Shown one piece after another: positions 18,613 through 26,855 of a stretch of DNA of 64,000 nucleotides. The stretch is from assembly GCA_023382535.1 (NCBI GenBank), contig JAHDWA010000007.1, forward strand, positions 194,449-258,448, read 5' to 3'. The first letter of the stretch is position 1. Each line of letters starts with the position of its first letter. This DNA is from Anaerolineae bacterium (GTDB lineage: Bacteria > Chloroflexota > Anaerolineae > 4572-78 > J111). The notes under the pieces were generated by a model that was not told the origin of the DNA, did not search any database, and worked only from the letters and a program-made list of their open reading frames with translations. A program made the translations under genes and the position numbers.

Positions 18613-18649
18613 GGAGATACTGGCTGACCTGGCAGAAAGCAGTATCTCC
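18613..18649 (+). promoter_or_regulatory. leader stem-loop, copy 1 (upstream of the CUT2 sugar ABC operon)
   Basis: GGAGATAC (18613-18620) pairs perfectly with GTATCTCC (18642-18649) around a 21-base loop. A matching structure, with GGAGATACC and GGTACCTCC, lies at 25073-25110 before the second sugar ABC operon. Both are preceded by CCCAA and an A-rich run and followed by a C and purine-rich sequence. It sits in a 332-base gap with no other gene, about 170 bases before the start codon. It could be a structured 5' leader or an RNA or protein binding site; no known riboswitch class was recognised. Confidence 0.5.
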
Positions 18650-18816
18650 CGAGAGGACAAATGTTTAGAGCAAACCCAATGTTTGGGTCTTGTTGCCCTA
18701 GCCATCTGCCTTTTTATATTATGCTTAAAAAGAGCAATCCGGGCGAATCAACCGGACAGGATTAAAACCATCAAACAACTCTTTGGATCAAAAATTTACC
18801 CTTTATGGAGAATAAG

Positions 18817-19866
18817 ATGAATAAAAAGTTTCAACCCACTAACGATCAGCCAACCGGCTTAACCCGGCGAGGTTTTCTAACCGGCGCTGCCGGTGGTGTT
18901 TCGGCCCTGGCCCTGGGAAGGATGTTGGGTACAGGTTTAGTTCCTGATATCGCTGCGGCGGCTGCGCCGCGCCCCCAAGCAACGCCGAAAGACAGTTATA
19001 AAATGGTCTTTATCCAAATTCAACCGCATACGGTCTCTACTGCCTGGGGCCAGGGCATCAAAGAGGTCACCGACGTGCAAGGAAACGTTACCTTTGAGGT
19101 GCTTGACGGCCAGAACAAAGCCGATACTCAAATCAGCCTGATGGATACAGCTATCACCGAGGCCGTTGACGTCATCTTCTTGCAGCCGATTGACAGCGTT
19201 GGGTTGGCTCCCTCGATTATAAAGGCCAAAGAAGCCGGCATCCCGATTATTACCCTGAACATTGACGCCACGGAACCCCACGCTGCCCATGTGGAAATGA
19301 ACCATTACTACGGCGCGATTGAAATTGCCAAGAAAATGGGCGAGATGATGGGCGGCAAAGGTGAGGTTGCTATTCTCAACGCCCCTCCCGGCATCGTCAT
19401 CCGCGACCTGCGCACCAATGGCTTTGTGGATGGGATGAAAGCAAATTATCCCGATATCCAAATTGTAGCCGACCAGGTGGCCGATTGGAGCCGCAAGAAG
19501 GCCCAGGAGGTGTTGACCGCTATTTTGGCCGCTAAACCCAATATTACCGGTGTGTACGGGGTAAACGACTCAATGGCCCTGGGGGCGGTTGATGTGGCTA
19601 AGTCTAAAGGTACCCTGAGTAAAATGGTCATCTTTGGCAATGATGGGGAAAAGGACGCCCTGGAATCGATTGAAAAAGGCGAACTCAGCGGCACCCAATA
19701 CACCGACGTCTGGCAGCAGGGCCGGTTTGCGGCGGCGCTGGCGATTGGCATGGCCACGGGCGGGGTTCCAGCCGAGGCCTTTGGCGCGCAGGGCCATTTG
19801 CTCATGCCGTACCTCATCGCTACTAAAGACACGGTTGCAACTATTTTGCCCCACCAGCGCTGGTAG
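18817..19866 (+). CDS. Tat-exported sugar ABC transporter substrate-binding protein (CUT2 type)
   Basis: 349 residues from ATG 18817, chosen because GGAG lies seven bases upstream; an ATG four codons earlier is inside that site. The N-terminus has a twin-arginine signal, LTRRGFLTGAAGG, followed by a hydrophobic segment and a likely cleavage near AAAAAPRPQA. The mature protein is a Peripla_BP_4 fold: KMVFIQIQPHTVSTAWGQG, then DVIFLQPIDSVG, IPIITLNIDA and ITGVYGVNDSMALGA. It delivers a pentose, hexose or similar sugar to the RbsC-type permeases encoded downstream. A 229-base gap with a MITE-like element separates it from the first permease. Confidence 0.88.
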   Translation: MNKKFQPTNDQPTGLTRRGFLTGAAGGVSALALGRMLGTGLVPDIAAAAAPRPQATPKDSYKMVFIQIQPHTVSTAWGQGIKEVTDVQGNVTFEVLDGQNKADTQISLMDTAITEAVDVIFLQPIDSVGLAPSIIKAKEAGIPIITLNIDATEPHAAHVEMNHYYGAIEIAKKMGEMMGGKGEVAILNAPPGIVIRDLRTNGFVDGMKANYPDIQIVADQVADWSRKKAQEVLTAILAAKPNITGVYGVNDSMALGAVDVAKSKGTLSKMVIFGNDGEKDALESIEKGELSGTQYTDVWQQGRFAAALAIGMATGGVPAEAFGAQGHLLMPYLIATKDTVATILPHQRW

Positions 19867-19880
19867 GTTTCAACAAACCT

Positions 19881-20063
19881 GAGAGCATTCGGAAACTGTT
19901 TCACCTACCTGGCCTCGCCCCGGCATGAATGCCAGGGCTACAGTGCAACGCCGGGTGAACCCGGCTTTAGCCCGATTAATCGGGCGCAGCCTTCTAGTCC
20001 GGCGACTTTATCGCCGGACGAACGCCGGAGGCAAAGTTTAGAAGGGGATTTCCGAATGCTCTC
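19881..20063. repeat. 183 bp MITE-like element inside the sugar ABC operon
   Basis: Perfect 15 bp terminal inverted repeats, GAGAGCATTCGGAAA (19881-19895) and its complement (20049-20063). The interior holds several small hairpins, for example CCGGGTGAACCCGG and CCGGCGACTTTATCGCCGG, and no open frame of note. It separates the binding-protein gene from the permease gene and could act as a processing or attenuation element within the operon. No transposase is encoded, and clear target-site duplications could not be seen. Confidence 0.65.
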
Positions 20064-20095
20064 CAGTACAGCCGGCGCGGGCTAAGAGGTAAACC

Positions 20096-21097
20096 ATGCT
20101 AAAGAAGCTAAACTTTACTAATTTAGGGCTGGTTTTGTTTTACCTGGCTATTATTCTGATCTTTTCAGTTTTTTCGCCGTCATTCCGGTCGGTTGGCAAT
20201 TTCAAAAATATTCTGACCGGGTTCTCCCATGTGGCGATTATGGCCGTGGGAATGACCTTTCCCATTCTGCTGGGCGGGATTGATTTGAGCGTGGGGGCAA
20301 TTTTGGCCCTGGTCGGGATGGTAGCCTTTGATACGATGCTGATTTTTGGCTGGCCGGGCTGGGCCGCTGTTTTGGCCGGCCTGCTGACCGGGGCACTGGC
20401 CGGACTGCTCAACGGGTTTCTGGTAGTTCGCTTAAAACTGACGCCTTTTATCGCCACCCTGTCCACAATGGTCGCCTATCGCGGCGCGACGTATGCCATC
20501 TCTGGCCGGCAGTTGTACCCGGAACTGAGCATCAAGGCCATCACCGATCCGCTGTACCGGATGATTGACAAATCTATCGGGCCAATCCCGCTGGCCTTTA
20601 TCTACCTCATTATTGTGATCGGCTTGACTTACTTCATCCTGCGTTACACCCGGCTGGGCATCAATCTGTACACCGTTGGCGGCAATGAGCATGCGGCTCG
20701 GCTGGCCGGCATCAATATTGACCAGGTCAAATTGTTCGCCTATATGATGTCCGGCCTCTGTACCGGGATAGCCGGCTTGATCCTGACCTCGCGGATGACG
20801 ACCGCCACCGAAAACCTGGGGCTGGGTTTTGAACTGTCGGCCATTGCCGGGGCGATTATCGGCGGGGTAAGCTTGCAGGGCGGGGTAGGGAACACAATTG
20901 GCCCGGCAGTGGGCGCTTTTCTCATCGGCACCATTTATATCGGGATGACTTTGCTCGGCGTCACCACCTACGCTCAGCCGGTGGTGTCGGGTTTTATTTT
21001 GATGGGCGCGGTAGGCTATGACCGCTATATGAAGCTGAAGCGCGAACAAAGTCTCCTCAAATACCAGGCGGTTCAACCGGCCCAGGAAGGAGCGTAG
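20096..21097 (+). CDS. sugar ABC transporter permease (RbsC family), first
   Basis: 333 residues with about 8-10 membrane segments of the BPD_transp_2 family. The conserved loop GGIDLSVGAILALVGM (about residues 60-75) and a second GAIIGGVSLQGGVGN are typical of RbsC-type CUT2 permeases. It lies in the order binding protein - permease - ATPase - permease, five bases before the ATPase gene. With the second permease at 22610 it probably forms a heterodimeric channel, in contrast to the homodimer of the ribose system. Confidence 0.9.
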   Translation: MLKKLNFTNLGLVLFYLAIILIFSVFSPSFRSVGNFKNILTGFSHVAIMAVGMTFPILLGGIDLSVGAILALVGMVAFDTMLIFGWPGWAAVLAGLLTGALAGLLNGFLVVRLKLTPFIATLSTMVAYRGATYAISGRQLYPELSIKAITDPLYRMIDKSIGPIPLAFIYLIIVIGLTYFILRYTRLGINLYTVGGNEHAARLAGINIDQVKLFAYMMSGLCTGIAGLILTSRMTTATENLGLGFELSAIAGAIIGGVSLQGGVGNTIGPAVGAFLIGTIYIGMTLLGVTTYAQPVVSGFILMGAVGYDRYMKLKREQSLLKYQAVQPAQEGA

Positions 21098-21101
21098 TAG
21101 G

Positions 21102-22613
21102 ATGGCCGGAGAAATTCTGCTCCAGGGATATGATCTATCCAAACGATACGCCGCCATTCAGGCCCTGGCTCAAGCCGATATTGAGATTCAAGCGGGCGAA
21201 GTTCACGCCTTGCTGGGCAGCAACGGCGCGGGTAAATCAACACTGGTTAAAATCTTGACCGGCGCGATCGTGCCCGATACCGGCGAAGTGCGGCTCAACA
21301 ACCAGCTCCTCCCCACCGGCGATACCAAAGCCGCCCTGGATGCCGGCCTGGCCTGCATTTACCAGGAAGCCAACCTGGTTCCGGCCCTGTCGGTGCTGGA
21401 TAATATTGTGCTGGGCCGCCATCCCACCAAAAAGTGGGGCCTGCTGGACCGGCGGACCCAGCGAGAAGTTGTTACCCGGCTCCTGGCCCAGCATAATTTG
21501 CAGTTTGACCTGGATACCCCGGTCCAGGCCCTGTCAACGGTGCAGCAAAAAGAAGTTGAAATTGCCAAGGCCCTCTCACTCAACGCCCGGGTTATTTTAA
21601 TGGACGAGCCAACCGCCTGGCTGTCACGAGTGGAGGTGGAAAAGCTGTTTCGCTCCATTCGCCACCTGACCGCCCAGGGCGTGGGAGTGCTGTATATTTC
21701 ACACGTGCTGGATGAGGTTTTTGAAATTGCCAACCGGGTGACGGTACTGCGGGACGGCAAAGTTCATTTATCCACGCCCATTAGCGGCCTCACCAAAGCC
21801 CAACTCGTCCAGGCGATGCTCGGCCGCCAGCTCTCGGCGGAAACAGACCAGATGCAGCATCGGAGGGAAACGCTGGAGGGGGAGGTGGCCCTGGAATGTC
21901 GGGGCTTGAGCAAAGCCGGGCTGTTTGAGAACATTAATCTCAAAGTGTATCGGGGGGAGATTGTCTGTATTACCGGCCTGATTGGGGCCAAACGATCGGA
22001 ACTGGTGCAAACTCTGTTTGGGGCGCGAAACCCCGACGCCGGTGAAATTTTGATTCACGGCCAGCCGGTCAAACTATCCCGGCCCAAAGATGCCATTGAG
22101 CGGGGTATTGGGTTGGTTCCCGAAGATCGCCGCGCGGAAGGGCTGCTGATGAGCCTCTCGATGGGCCACAATTTGGGCATGGCTTATCTCTCTCAAGTAA
22201 CCCGGTTAGGCATGATCTCCGCCGGGGGGCTGCGGGCGATGGGCCGGCAGCAGGTGGAGCGATTGGGCATTGTGCCGCCTCACCTGCACCTCCCGGTGCG
22301 CAACTTGAGCGGCGGCAACCAGCAAAAGGTGTTGGTAGGCCGCTGGTTAGCCGGGAAAGCGGGCATCATTATCCTGGATGAGCCAACGGTGGGCGTTGAT
22401 GTCGGCGCTAAGGCCGATATTTACCAATTGCTGCGCGAATTGGCCGCCGCCAAAGCGGCTATCTTAATGGTTTCCTCCGATATGGAAGAAGTGATGACCA
22501 TTGCCGCCCGGATTTTGGTGATGGCTCAAGGCCGGCTGGTGGGCAGTTACAGGCGCGGAAAGGTGACCCAGGCCGAAATTCTTGAGGCCGCCGGTGGGGA
22601 GATGGTAGTATGA
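21102..22613 (+). CDS. sugar ABC transporter ATPase (RbsA/MglA family)
   Basis: 503 residues with two ABC modules, the norm for CUT2 ATPases. The first has Walker A GSNGAGKSTL and a weak signature LSTVQQKEVEIAKAL with Walker B VILMDEPTAWL. The second has a degenerate Walker A (GLIGAKRSEL) but a good signature LSGGNQQKVLVGRWL and Walker B IIILDEPTVGVD. This split is normal for the family. AAGGAGCG precedes the ATG, and the gene overlaps the next permease by four bases. It energises uptake by the flanking permeases. Confidence 0.93.
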   Translation: MAGEILLQGYDLSKRYAAIQALAQADIEIQAGEVHALLGSNGAGKSTLVKILTGAIVPDTGEVRLNNQLLPTGDTKAALDAGLACIYQEANLVPALSVLDNIVLGRHPTKKWGLLDRRTQREVVTRLLAQHNLQFDLDTPVQALSTVQQKEVEIAKALSLNARVILMDEPTAWLSRVEVEKLFRSIRHLTAQGVGVLYISHVLDEVFEIANRVTVLRDGKVHLSTPISGLTKAQLVQAMLGRQLSAETDQMQHRRETLEGEVALECRGLSKAGLFENINLKVYRGEIVCITGLIGAKRSELVQTLFGARNPDAGEILIHGQPVKLSRPKDAIERGIGLVPEDRRAEGLLMSLSMGHNLGMAYLSQVTRLGMISAGGLRAMGRQQVERLGIVPPHLHLPVRNLSGGNQQKVLVGRWLAGKAGIIILDEPTVGVDVGAKADIYQLLRELAAAKAAILMVSSDMEEVMTIAARILVMAQGRLVGSYRRGKVTQAEILEAAGGEMVV

Positions 22614-23590
22614 CAACCCTCAGATTGAAATCTTCGGATCGAAGGATAGAACTTCCTCAGTGGGTGGAGGATTACGGCTTACTGCTGATTATGGGGGTAC
22701 TGGTTCTGGCCTTCGCCATTTTGGAACCGGCCATTCTCAATGTGGACAATATGATTGGCATTGTCTTCCAGGTGTCCATCATCGGCATTATGGCGGTGTG
22801 CTCCACCTTTGTCCTGATTTTGGGCGGGATTGATCTGTCGGTGGGGCCGGTGCTTGCCTTAGCGGGCCTGCTGGCGGCTTTTATCCTGGAGGCGAATGAG
22901 CAAGCGTTTGGGCTGGCCCTGTTGGCCGGCCTCTTTACCGGGGTCGTTGTCGGCCTGTTCAACGGCCTGACCATTTCTCGGTTCAAACTACCGCCGTTTG
23001 TAGTGACCCTGGCGATGTTGAGCATTACCCGGGGTATCGCTTTGCTGTTGGGTGAGGGTTCCCTCCACCTGATTCGAGGGCCGGAAGCGTTCCTGTTTAT
23101 TGGCAATGGGAGTCTGCTGGGGCTGCCTTTTCCGATTTACCTGTTTGCCGTCGTGGCCCTGGTCATTTTCTTTATCCAGGAGAAAACGCCATTTGGCATG
23201 GCCGTTTTCGCCATTGGCGAAAATGAAGCCGCGGCGCGGTTGTGCGGTCTGCCCCTGGTGAGGACCAAGACCCTGGTCTACACCCTCTCCAGCCTGGGGG
23301 CCGCGCTGGCCGGGTTGGTCCTGGCCTCGCAGGTCCACACGGCCACCGCCACCTATGGCGAAGGGATTGAGCTGGACGTGATCGCTTCTATTGTCCTGGG
23401 CGGCACCAGCCTGATGGGCGGCAGCGGCTCAGTCCACCGCTCGGTGTTGGGGGCGCTGTTGATCGGAATTATTAACAACGGGCTAAGTATTCTCAACGTC
23501 AGTCTGGAGATCCAATTGATGGTCAAAGGATTGATTATTGTCCTGGCCTTAGCCCTGGACCATTACTTTAGAACAGGGAGAAAAAGATGA
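22610..23590 (+). CDS. sugar ABC transporter permease (RbsC family), second
   Basis: 326 residues with about 8-9 membrane segments and the RbsC hallmarks GGIDLSVGPVLALAGL and SIVLGGTSLMGGSGS. It overlaps the ATPase gene by four bases. It differs clearly from the first permease in sequence, so it is not a recent copy. A sigma70-like promoter for the following GntR gene begins 26 bases after its stop. Confidence 0.9.
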   Translation: MTTLRLKSSDRRIELPQWVEDYGLLLIMGVLVLAFAILEPAILNVDNMIGIVFQVSIIGIMAVCSTFVLILGGIDLSVGPVLALAGLLAAFILEANEQAFGLALLAGLFTGVVVGLFNGLTISRFKLPPFVVTLAMLSITRGIALLLGEGSLHLIRGPEAFLFIGNGSLLGLPFPIYLFAVVALVIFFIQEKTPFGMAVFAIGENEAAARLCGLPLVRTKTLVYTLSSLGAALAGLVLASQVHTATATYGEGIELDVIASIVLGGTSLMGGSGSVHRSVLGALLIGIINNGLSILNVSLEIQLMVKGLIIVLALALDHYFRTGRKR

Positions 23591-23616
23591 CGATTCCCAA
23601 ACACGGTAAGAGGGGG

Positions 23617-23678
23617 TTGACAAATTAGGTTTTATGCTTTACGATAATTCCGTATACGGTATGCGGCATTTCGTATGC
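23617..23678 (+). promoter_or_regulatory. promoter with overlapping operator-like repeats for the GntR gene
   Basis: TTGACA (23617-23622), a 17-base spacer and TACGAT (23640-23645) form a good sigma70-type promoter. Directly downstream, over the expected start of transcription, lie the perfect palindrome CCGTATACGG (23650-23659) and two GTATGC direct repeats (23659-23664 and 23673-23678). GTATAC-centred palindromes are common operators of GntR/FadR regulators, so autoregulation by the next gene product is likely. Confidence 0.55.
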
Positions 23679-23735
23679 AGGGGCATCAAAGGCCGCCTGT
23701 TATACCTTCTACTAAACTTTGCAAAGAGTCTCTCT

Positions 23736-24416
23736 ATGCTGAAATCTAGCGCCATTCCCCAAAAAGTACAGTTAGGGCATCAAGTCTATCAGATTTTACG
23801 CGATAAGATTTATCGGACAGAGATCGAGCCGGGAGCTTACCTGGGGGTGGGGGAAATTGCGGATCAATTGAGGGTTAGCCGCAGCCCGGTACGAGACGCC
23901 CTGCTGATGCTGGTCAGGGAGGGTGTTGTCGAGGTACTGCCGACCGGCGGTTATCGGGTCATTGAATTCAGTCGTAAATATATTGACGATGTTTTTACCC
24001 TGCGCCGGACCCTGGAATTATTAGCAGTTAGGTTAAGTGTCCAACAACTCGACCGGGAACGGGTGCAGCAGCTCCGCGATACCTGGGCTGATCTCTTGAT
24101 GGCCGATGCCTCGGACCCGCACCTGCTTGAACGTTTCCTCGATGCCGATCATGATTTACATCAATATATTGCCGCCATGAGCCAGAATTTATTACTGCAA
24201 GATGCGCTGGCTAAAATTATCTCCATTTCAGCCATGATCCGCCGCTGGTACTTCGCCGGGAATATCCCTCATGATCAAATTGTACTTACGGCCCAAGAAC
24301 ACCTGAAAGTTTTAGAGGCGATACTGGCCGGTGATAGTGAGGCCGCTGCGGCTGCCCAGGACGAACATCTCACTCAGGCTCATCTGCGCACGCTTGAGCG
24401 GTTGGATGCGGCTTAA
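23736..24416 (+). CDS. GntR-family (FadR/FCD) transcriptional regulator
   Basis: 226 residues from ATG 23736; a longer frame from 23634 would run through the promoter/operator region and is rejected. The N-terminal winged helix (about residues 12-75: YQILRDKIYRTEIEPGAYL, ADQLRVSRSPVRDALLML) is followed by a helical FCD effector domain (about 85-220). The metal ligands of FCD domains can be seen in the DHDLHQYI and AQEHLKVLEAI segments. It should sense a sugar acid or related metabolite and repress the transporter genes upstream and itself. Confidence 0.87.
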   Translation: MLKSSAIPQKVQLGHQVYQILRDKIYRTEIEPGAYLGVGEIADQLRVSRSPVRDALLMLVREGVVEVLPTGGYRVIEFSRKYIDDVFTLRRTLELLAVRLSVQQLDRERVQQLRDTWADLLMADASDPHLLERFLDADHDLHQYIAAMSQNLLLQDALAKIISISAMIRRWYFAGNIPHDQIVLTAQEHLKVLEAILAGDSEAAAAAQDEHLTQAHLRTLERLDAA

Positions 24417-24481
24417 TTCCTCTCACTGATGGTATATAACGAGAGGAATTGGCTCTCATTTCAGTCAGTTAATAAAAAAAC

Positions 24482-24521
24482 GTGATGCGTGATGCCCAAA
24501 AAGTCATGTATCACGCATCAC
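24482..24521. repeat. 12 bp perfect inverted repeat after the GntR gene
   Basis: GTGATGCGTGAT (24482-24493) and ATCACGCATCAC (24510-24521) form a perfect stem. A run of A lies on its left side, so it would work as a rho-independent terminator only for the minus strand, where no gene ends. The left arm begins with two tandem GTGATGC heptamers, like other heptamer repeats in this window. Confidence 0.5.
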
Positions 24522-24548
24522 AGGTTTAGTTGAAGCCAGGGGGGAATT

Positions 24549-24990
24549 TTGAGACCGACGACCATCACCGGTATCGTCTTGCGAGCTATTCGTTTTCCAA
24601 CCTCGCACTTTTTAGACGGCTCCGATGCAATGAATCCCAACCCAGACTATTCCACTGCCTATGTTATCCTCAAGACAGACAGCTCTGAAGGCTTTGAAGG
24701 ACATGGTCTAACCTTTACCCTGGGCCGGGGGAATGAGTTGTGTCTGGCGGCATTAAGACGCTCGCCCCGGCGGTTATTGGCAAGACATTGGAGTCCTTGA
24801 CCATCAATAGGGGGATTCTGGCGCAGGCTGACCGGCGACAGCCAGCTTCGCTGGGTTGGCCCGGAGAAGGGCGTGATTCACCTGGCCACCGCCGCGATTG
24901 TCAACGCCATCCGGGATTTGTACGCTTAAACGTCAGGTAAGCCCCTGTGGAAACTGCTGGTTGATATGACCTGGCCCCGAAAGGAGAGTT
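24549..24990 (+). pseudogene. L-fuconate dehydratase (enolase superfamily), 5' remnant with frameshifts and a stop
   Basis: The first frame reads RFPTSHFLDGSDAMNPNPDYS and EGHGLTFTLGRGNELCLAA (in separate parts), which are N-terminal marks of L-fuconate dehydratases. The homology moves to a second frame at about 24755 (LAPAVIGKTLESL), returns to the first at about 24813 ([19 protein letters not shown]), hits TAA at 24927-24929 in place of a Lys or similar codon, and continues as GKPLWKLLVDMT before it is lost. Only about the first third of a roughly 440-residue enzyme is left. The catalytic barrel is gone, so it is inactive. It shows that this locus once handled L-fucose or a related deoxysugar. 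Confidence 0.8.
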
Positions 24991-25072
24991 GACGATGTTT
25001 ATCCGCGCCCCTTAATCACTCATTGCTGAGGTGAAGGGATGATTAACCCAAGAAGGTCAGACCAAAACAAAA

Positions 25073-25110
25073 GGAGATACCGCCTCACCGCCAAGTCAGC
25101 CGGTACCTCC
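25073..25110 (+). promoter_or_regulatory. leader stem-loop, copy 2 (upstream of the CUT1 sugar ABC operon)
   Basis: GGAGATACC (25073-25081) pairs with GGTACCTCC (25102-25110), with one A-C mismatch, around a 20-base loop. It resembles the stem-loop at 18613-18649 in arm sequence, in the A-rich run before it and in the place about 160-170 bases before a binding-protein gene. The loop sequence differs and is one base longer between the shared parts, so a shared peptide reading frame is not kept; shared structure is more likely. Confidence 0.5.
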
Positions 25111-25271
25111 CAGGATAAAGGACACAGGGCTATCTTGACTTATCTTTCAGCCAGGTAGCTCCGGGTCCCTCCTTTTTGGATTATACCTTACCTCAACTTA
25201 GTTAGCGAATGAGCGTTTAGCTATCTGGTAAGACAAATATAATCTATACCTAACAATGGAGAAGATAAAAA

Positions 25272-26750
25272 ATGAGAACTGTAAGATGGATGGCCATATT
25301 CGTGGTATTTGTTCTGGTGGGGCTGGTGGCCGCTCAGGCTGAGGCCCAAACCAAGCCTTTTGAGGGCGTCGAGGTCAATATTTTGACTTTTGTGGGCCCG
25401 CAAGTTGCCGAACCGTTGCAGCGGCGCGGTCCTGACTTTACCGCGCTCACCGGGGCTAAGATCAACGTGGTGACGGTCCCCAACAGCGAACTGTACCAGA
25501 AAGCCCTGACAGACATGGCCACGGGGACCAATAGTTTTGACGGTTTCCTCTTTGCGCCGTCGTGGATCGTTGACTTTGCGCCGGCCGGCTACCTCGAACC
25601 TCTCACCGAACGGGTCGAGGCTGATGCAGCCTTAGAATGGGACGATATAGCGCCTTTCTTCCGCGATTTCAACTCCTATCAGGGCGAAATTTATAGCATC
25701 CCCCTGGACGGCGACTTCCATATGGTTTACTATCGCAGCGACATTTTGGCGCAAGAAGGGTTGGAGCCGCCCAAGACCTGGGACGACTATCTGAATGTCG
25801 CCAAAACGCTGCACGGCAAAGACCTCAATGGCGATGGTGAAGCGGATTACGGCTCATGTATTGCCAAAGCCAAAGCTCAGCAATCTTACTGGTGGATCAC
25901 CTCGATTGCCGCTCCCTTCATTCAAAGCCAGGGCACGGCGCAGGGCGCTTTCTTCAACACCGCTGATATGGAACCCCTGTTCAACAACGCGGGCTTCAAA
26001 CGCGCTCTGGAGATTTACAAAGAAACCACCCAATACGGCCCGCCCGATGAATTGAATCTGGGCGTGGGCGACACCCGTGGTCTCTTCACTTCTGGCCGCT
26101 GCGCCCTGACGATGGACTGGGGCGATATTGGAACGCTGGCGATTGACCCGGAAACTTCGAAAGTGCAGGATAAAGTCGGCTCGATCATCACCCCCGGCTC
26201 GACCGAAGTGCTGGATTGGGCAACCGGCGAACTGGTCCCTTGCGATGAAACCACCTGCCCCTATGCCATTGATGGCGTCAATCACGCCCCGTTTGCCTCT
26301 TTTGGCGGTTGGGCCGGCGCGGTGAATGCCGCCGCCGATCCGCAGAAGAAAGATGCGGCTTATGCCTTCTTCTCCTACATGGCGCAGCCGGCTCAGGCCA
26401 ACGAGGACGTGACGATCGGTAAAACCGGTTACAATCCCTATCGTTTTTCCCAACTCTACAACCGGATCCCCTGGATTGAGAATGGGATGAGTCCAAAAGC
26501 CTCCTTGAATTACCTGGTCGCTATCGAAGACAGCTTGAACAGCCCGAATATGGTTTTGGACCTGCGCACACCCAGAAACCATGATTATCAGCAGGTTAAA
26601 CTGGATGAGATTGTGGCTCAATACCTGGCCGGCGAACTTGATACCGATCAAGCTGCCCAGACCCTGACCGACGCCTGGAATGAGATTACCGACGAAGCGG
26701 GCCGCGACCAGCAGCTTGCCGCCTACAAGGCCACCCTGGGCGCGGAATAG
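25272..26750 (+). CDS. sugar ABC transporter substrate-binding protein (CUT1 type, SBP_bac_1)
   Basis: 492 residues with a Sec signal peptide (MRTVRWMAIFVVFVLVGLVAAQAEA in two parts: charged start, hydrophobic core, cleavage after AEA near residue 25). The mature protein has the family 1 solute-binding fold: NILTFVGPQVAEPL, then FDGFLFAPSWIVDFAPAGYLEPL, DGDFHMVYYRSDIL and LFTSGRCALTMDWGDIG. A DLNGDGEADYG loop (about residue 185) looks like a calcium-binding loop. GGAGAAGATAAAAA precedes the ATG. It leads an operon with two permeases but without an ATPase. Confidence 0.88.
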   Translation: MRTVRWMAIFVVFVLVGLVAAQAEAQTKPFEGVEVNILTFVGPQVAEPLQRRGPDFTALTGAKINVVTVPNSELYQKALTDMATGTNSFDGFLFAPSWIVDFAPAGYLEPLTERVEADAALEWDDIAPFFRDFNSYQGEIYSIPLDGDFHMVYYRSDILAQEGLEPPKTWDDYLNVAKTLHGKDLNGDGEADYGSCIAKAKAQQSYWWITSIAAPFIQSQGTAQGAFFNTADMEPLFNNAGFKRALEIYKETTQYGPPDELNLGVGDTRGLFTSGRCALTMDWGDIGTLAIDPETSKVQDKVGSIITPGSTEVLDWATGELVPCDETTCPYAIDGVNHAPFASFGGWAGAVNAAADPQKKDAAYAFFSYMAQPAQANEDVTIGKTGYNPYRFSQLYNRIPWIENGMSPKASLNYLVAIEDSLNSPNMVLDLRTPRNHDYQQVKLDEIVAQYLAGELDTDQAAQTLTDAWNEITDEAGRDQQLAAYKATLGAE

Positions 26751-26779
26751 CGCCGCCCAAGAATTACAATTGCGATAGC

Positions 26780-26821
26780 AGTCACGACTTTAGTCGTTTT
26801 TAGGCGACTAAAGTCGTGACT
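26780..26821. repeat. 17 bp perfect hairpin between binding protein and permease genes
   Basis: AGTCACGACTTTAGTCG (26780-26796) and its exact complement (26805-26821) enclose eight bases. It lies 29 bases after the binding-protein stop and 34 before the permease start. It may protect the upstream mRNA or reduce read-through, so that more binding protein than permease is made. The inner sequence is of the REP-like kind. Confidence 0.65.
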
Positions 26822-26855
26822 ACAAATGTTTCATTTAACCTTTGAGGAGCTAGTG

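Noticed and set aside
18598..18670. Short KRRY-x-LT peptide frames at both leader stem-loops as real small genes
   Set aside because: The first lacks a ribosome binding site and the spacing between shared arms differs by one base, so the shared sequence is not kept in frame; a structural element explains it better.
23634..23735. N-terminal extension of the GntR regulator
   Set aside because: It would run through the promoter -10 and operator repeats and adds a non-family sequence; ATG 23736 fits the domain start.
24927..24929. In-frame TAA in the fuconate dehydratase remnant as possible recoding
   Set aside because: Two frameshifts and loss of the rest of the gene show decay; TAA is also not a usual recoded stop here.
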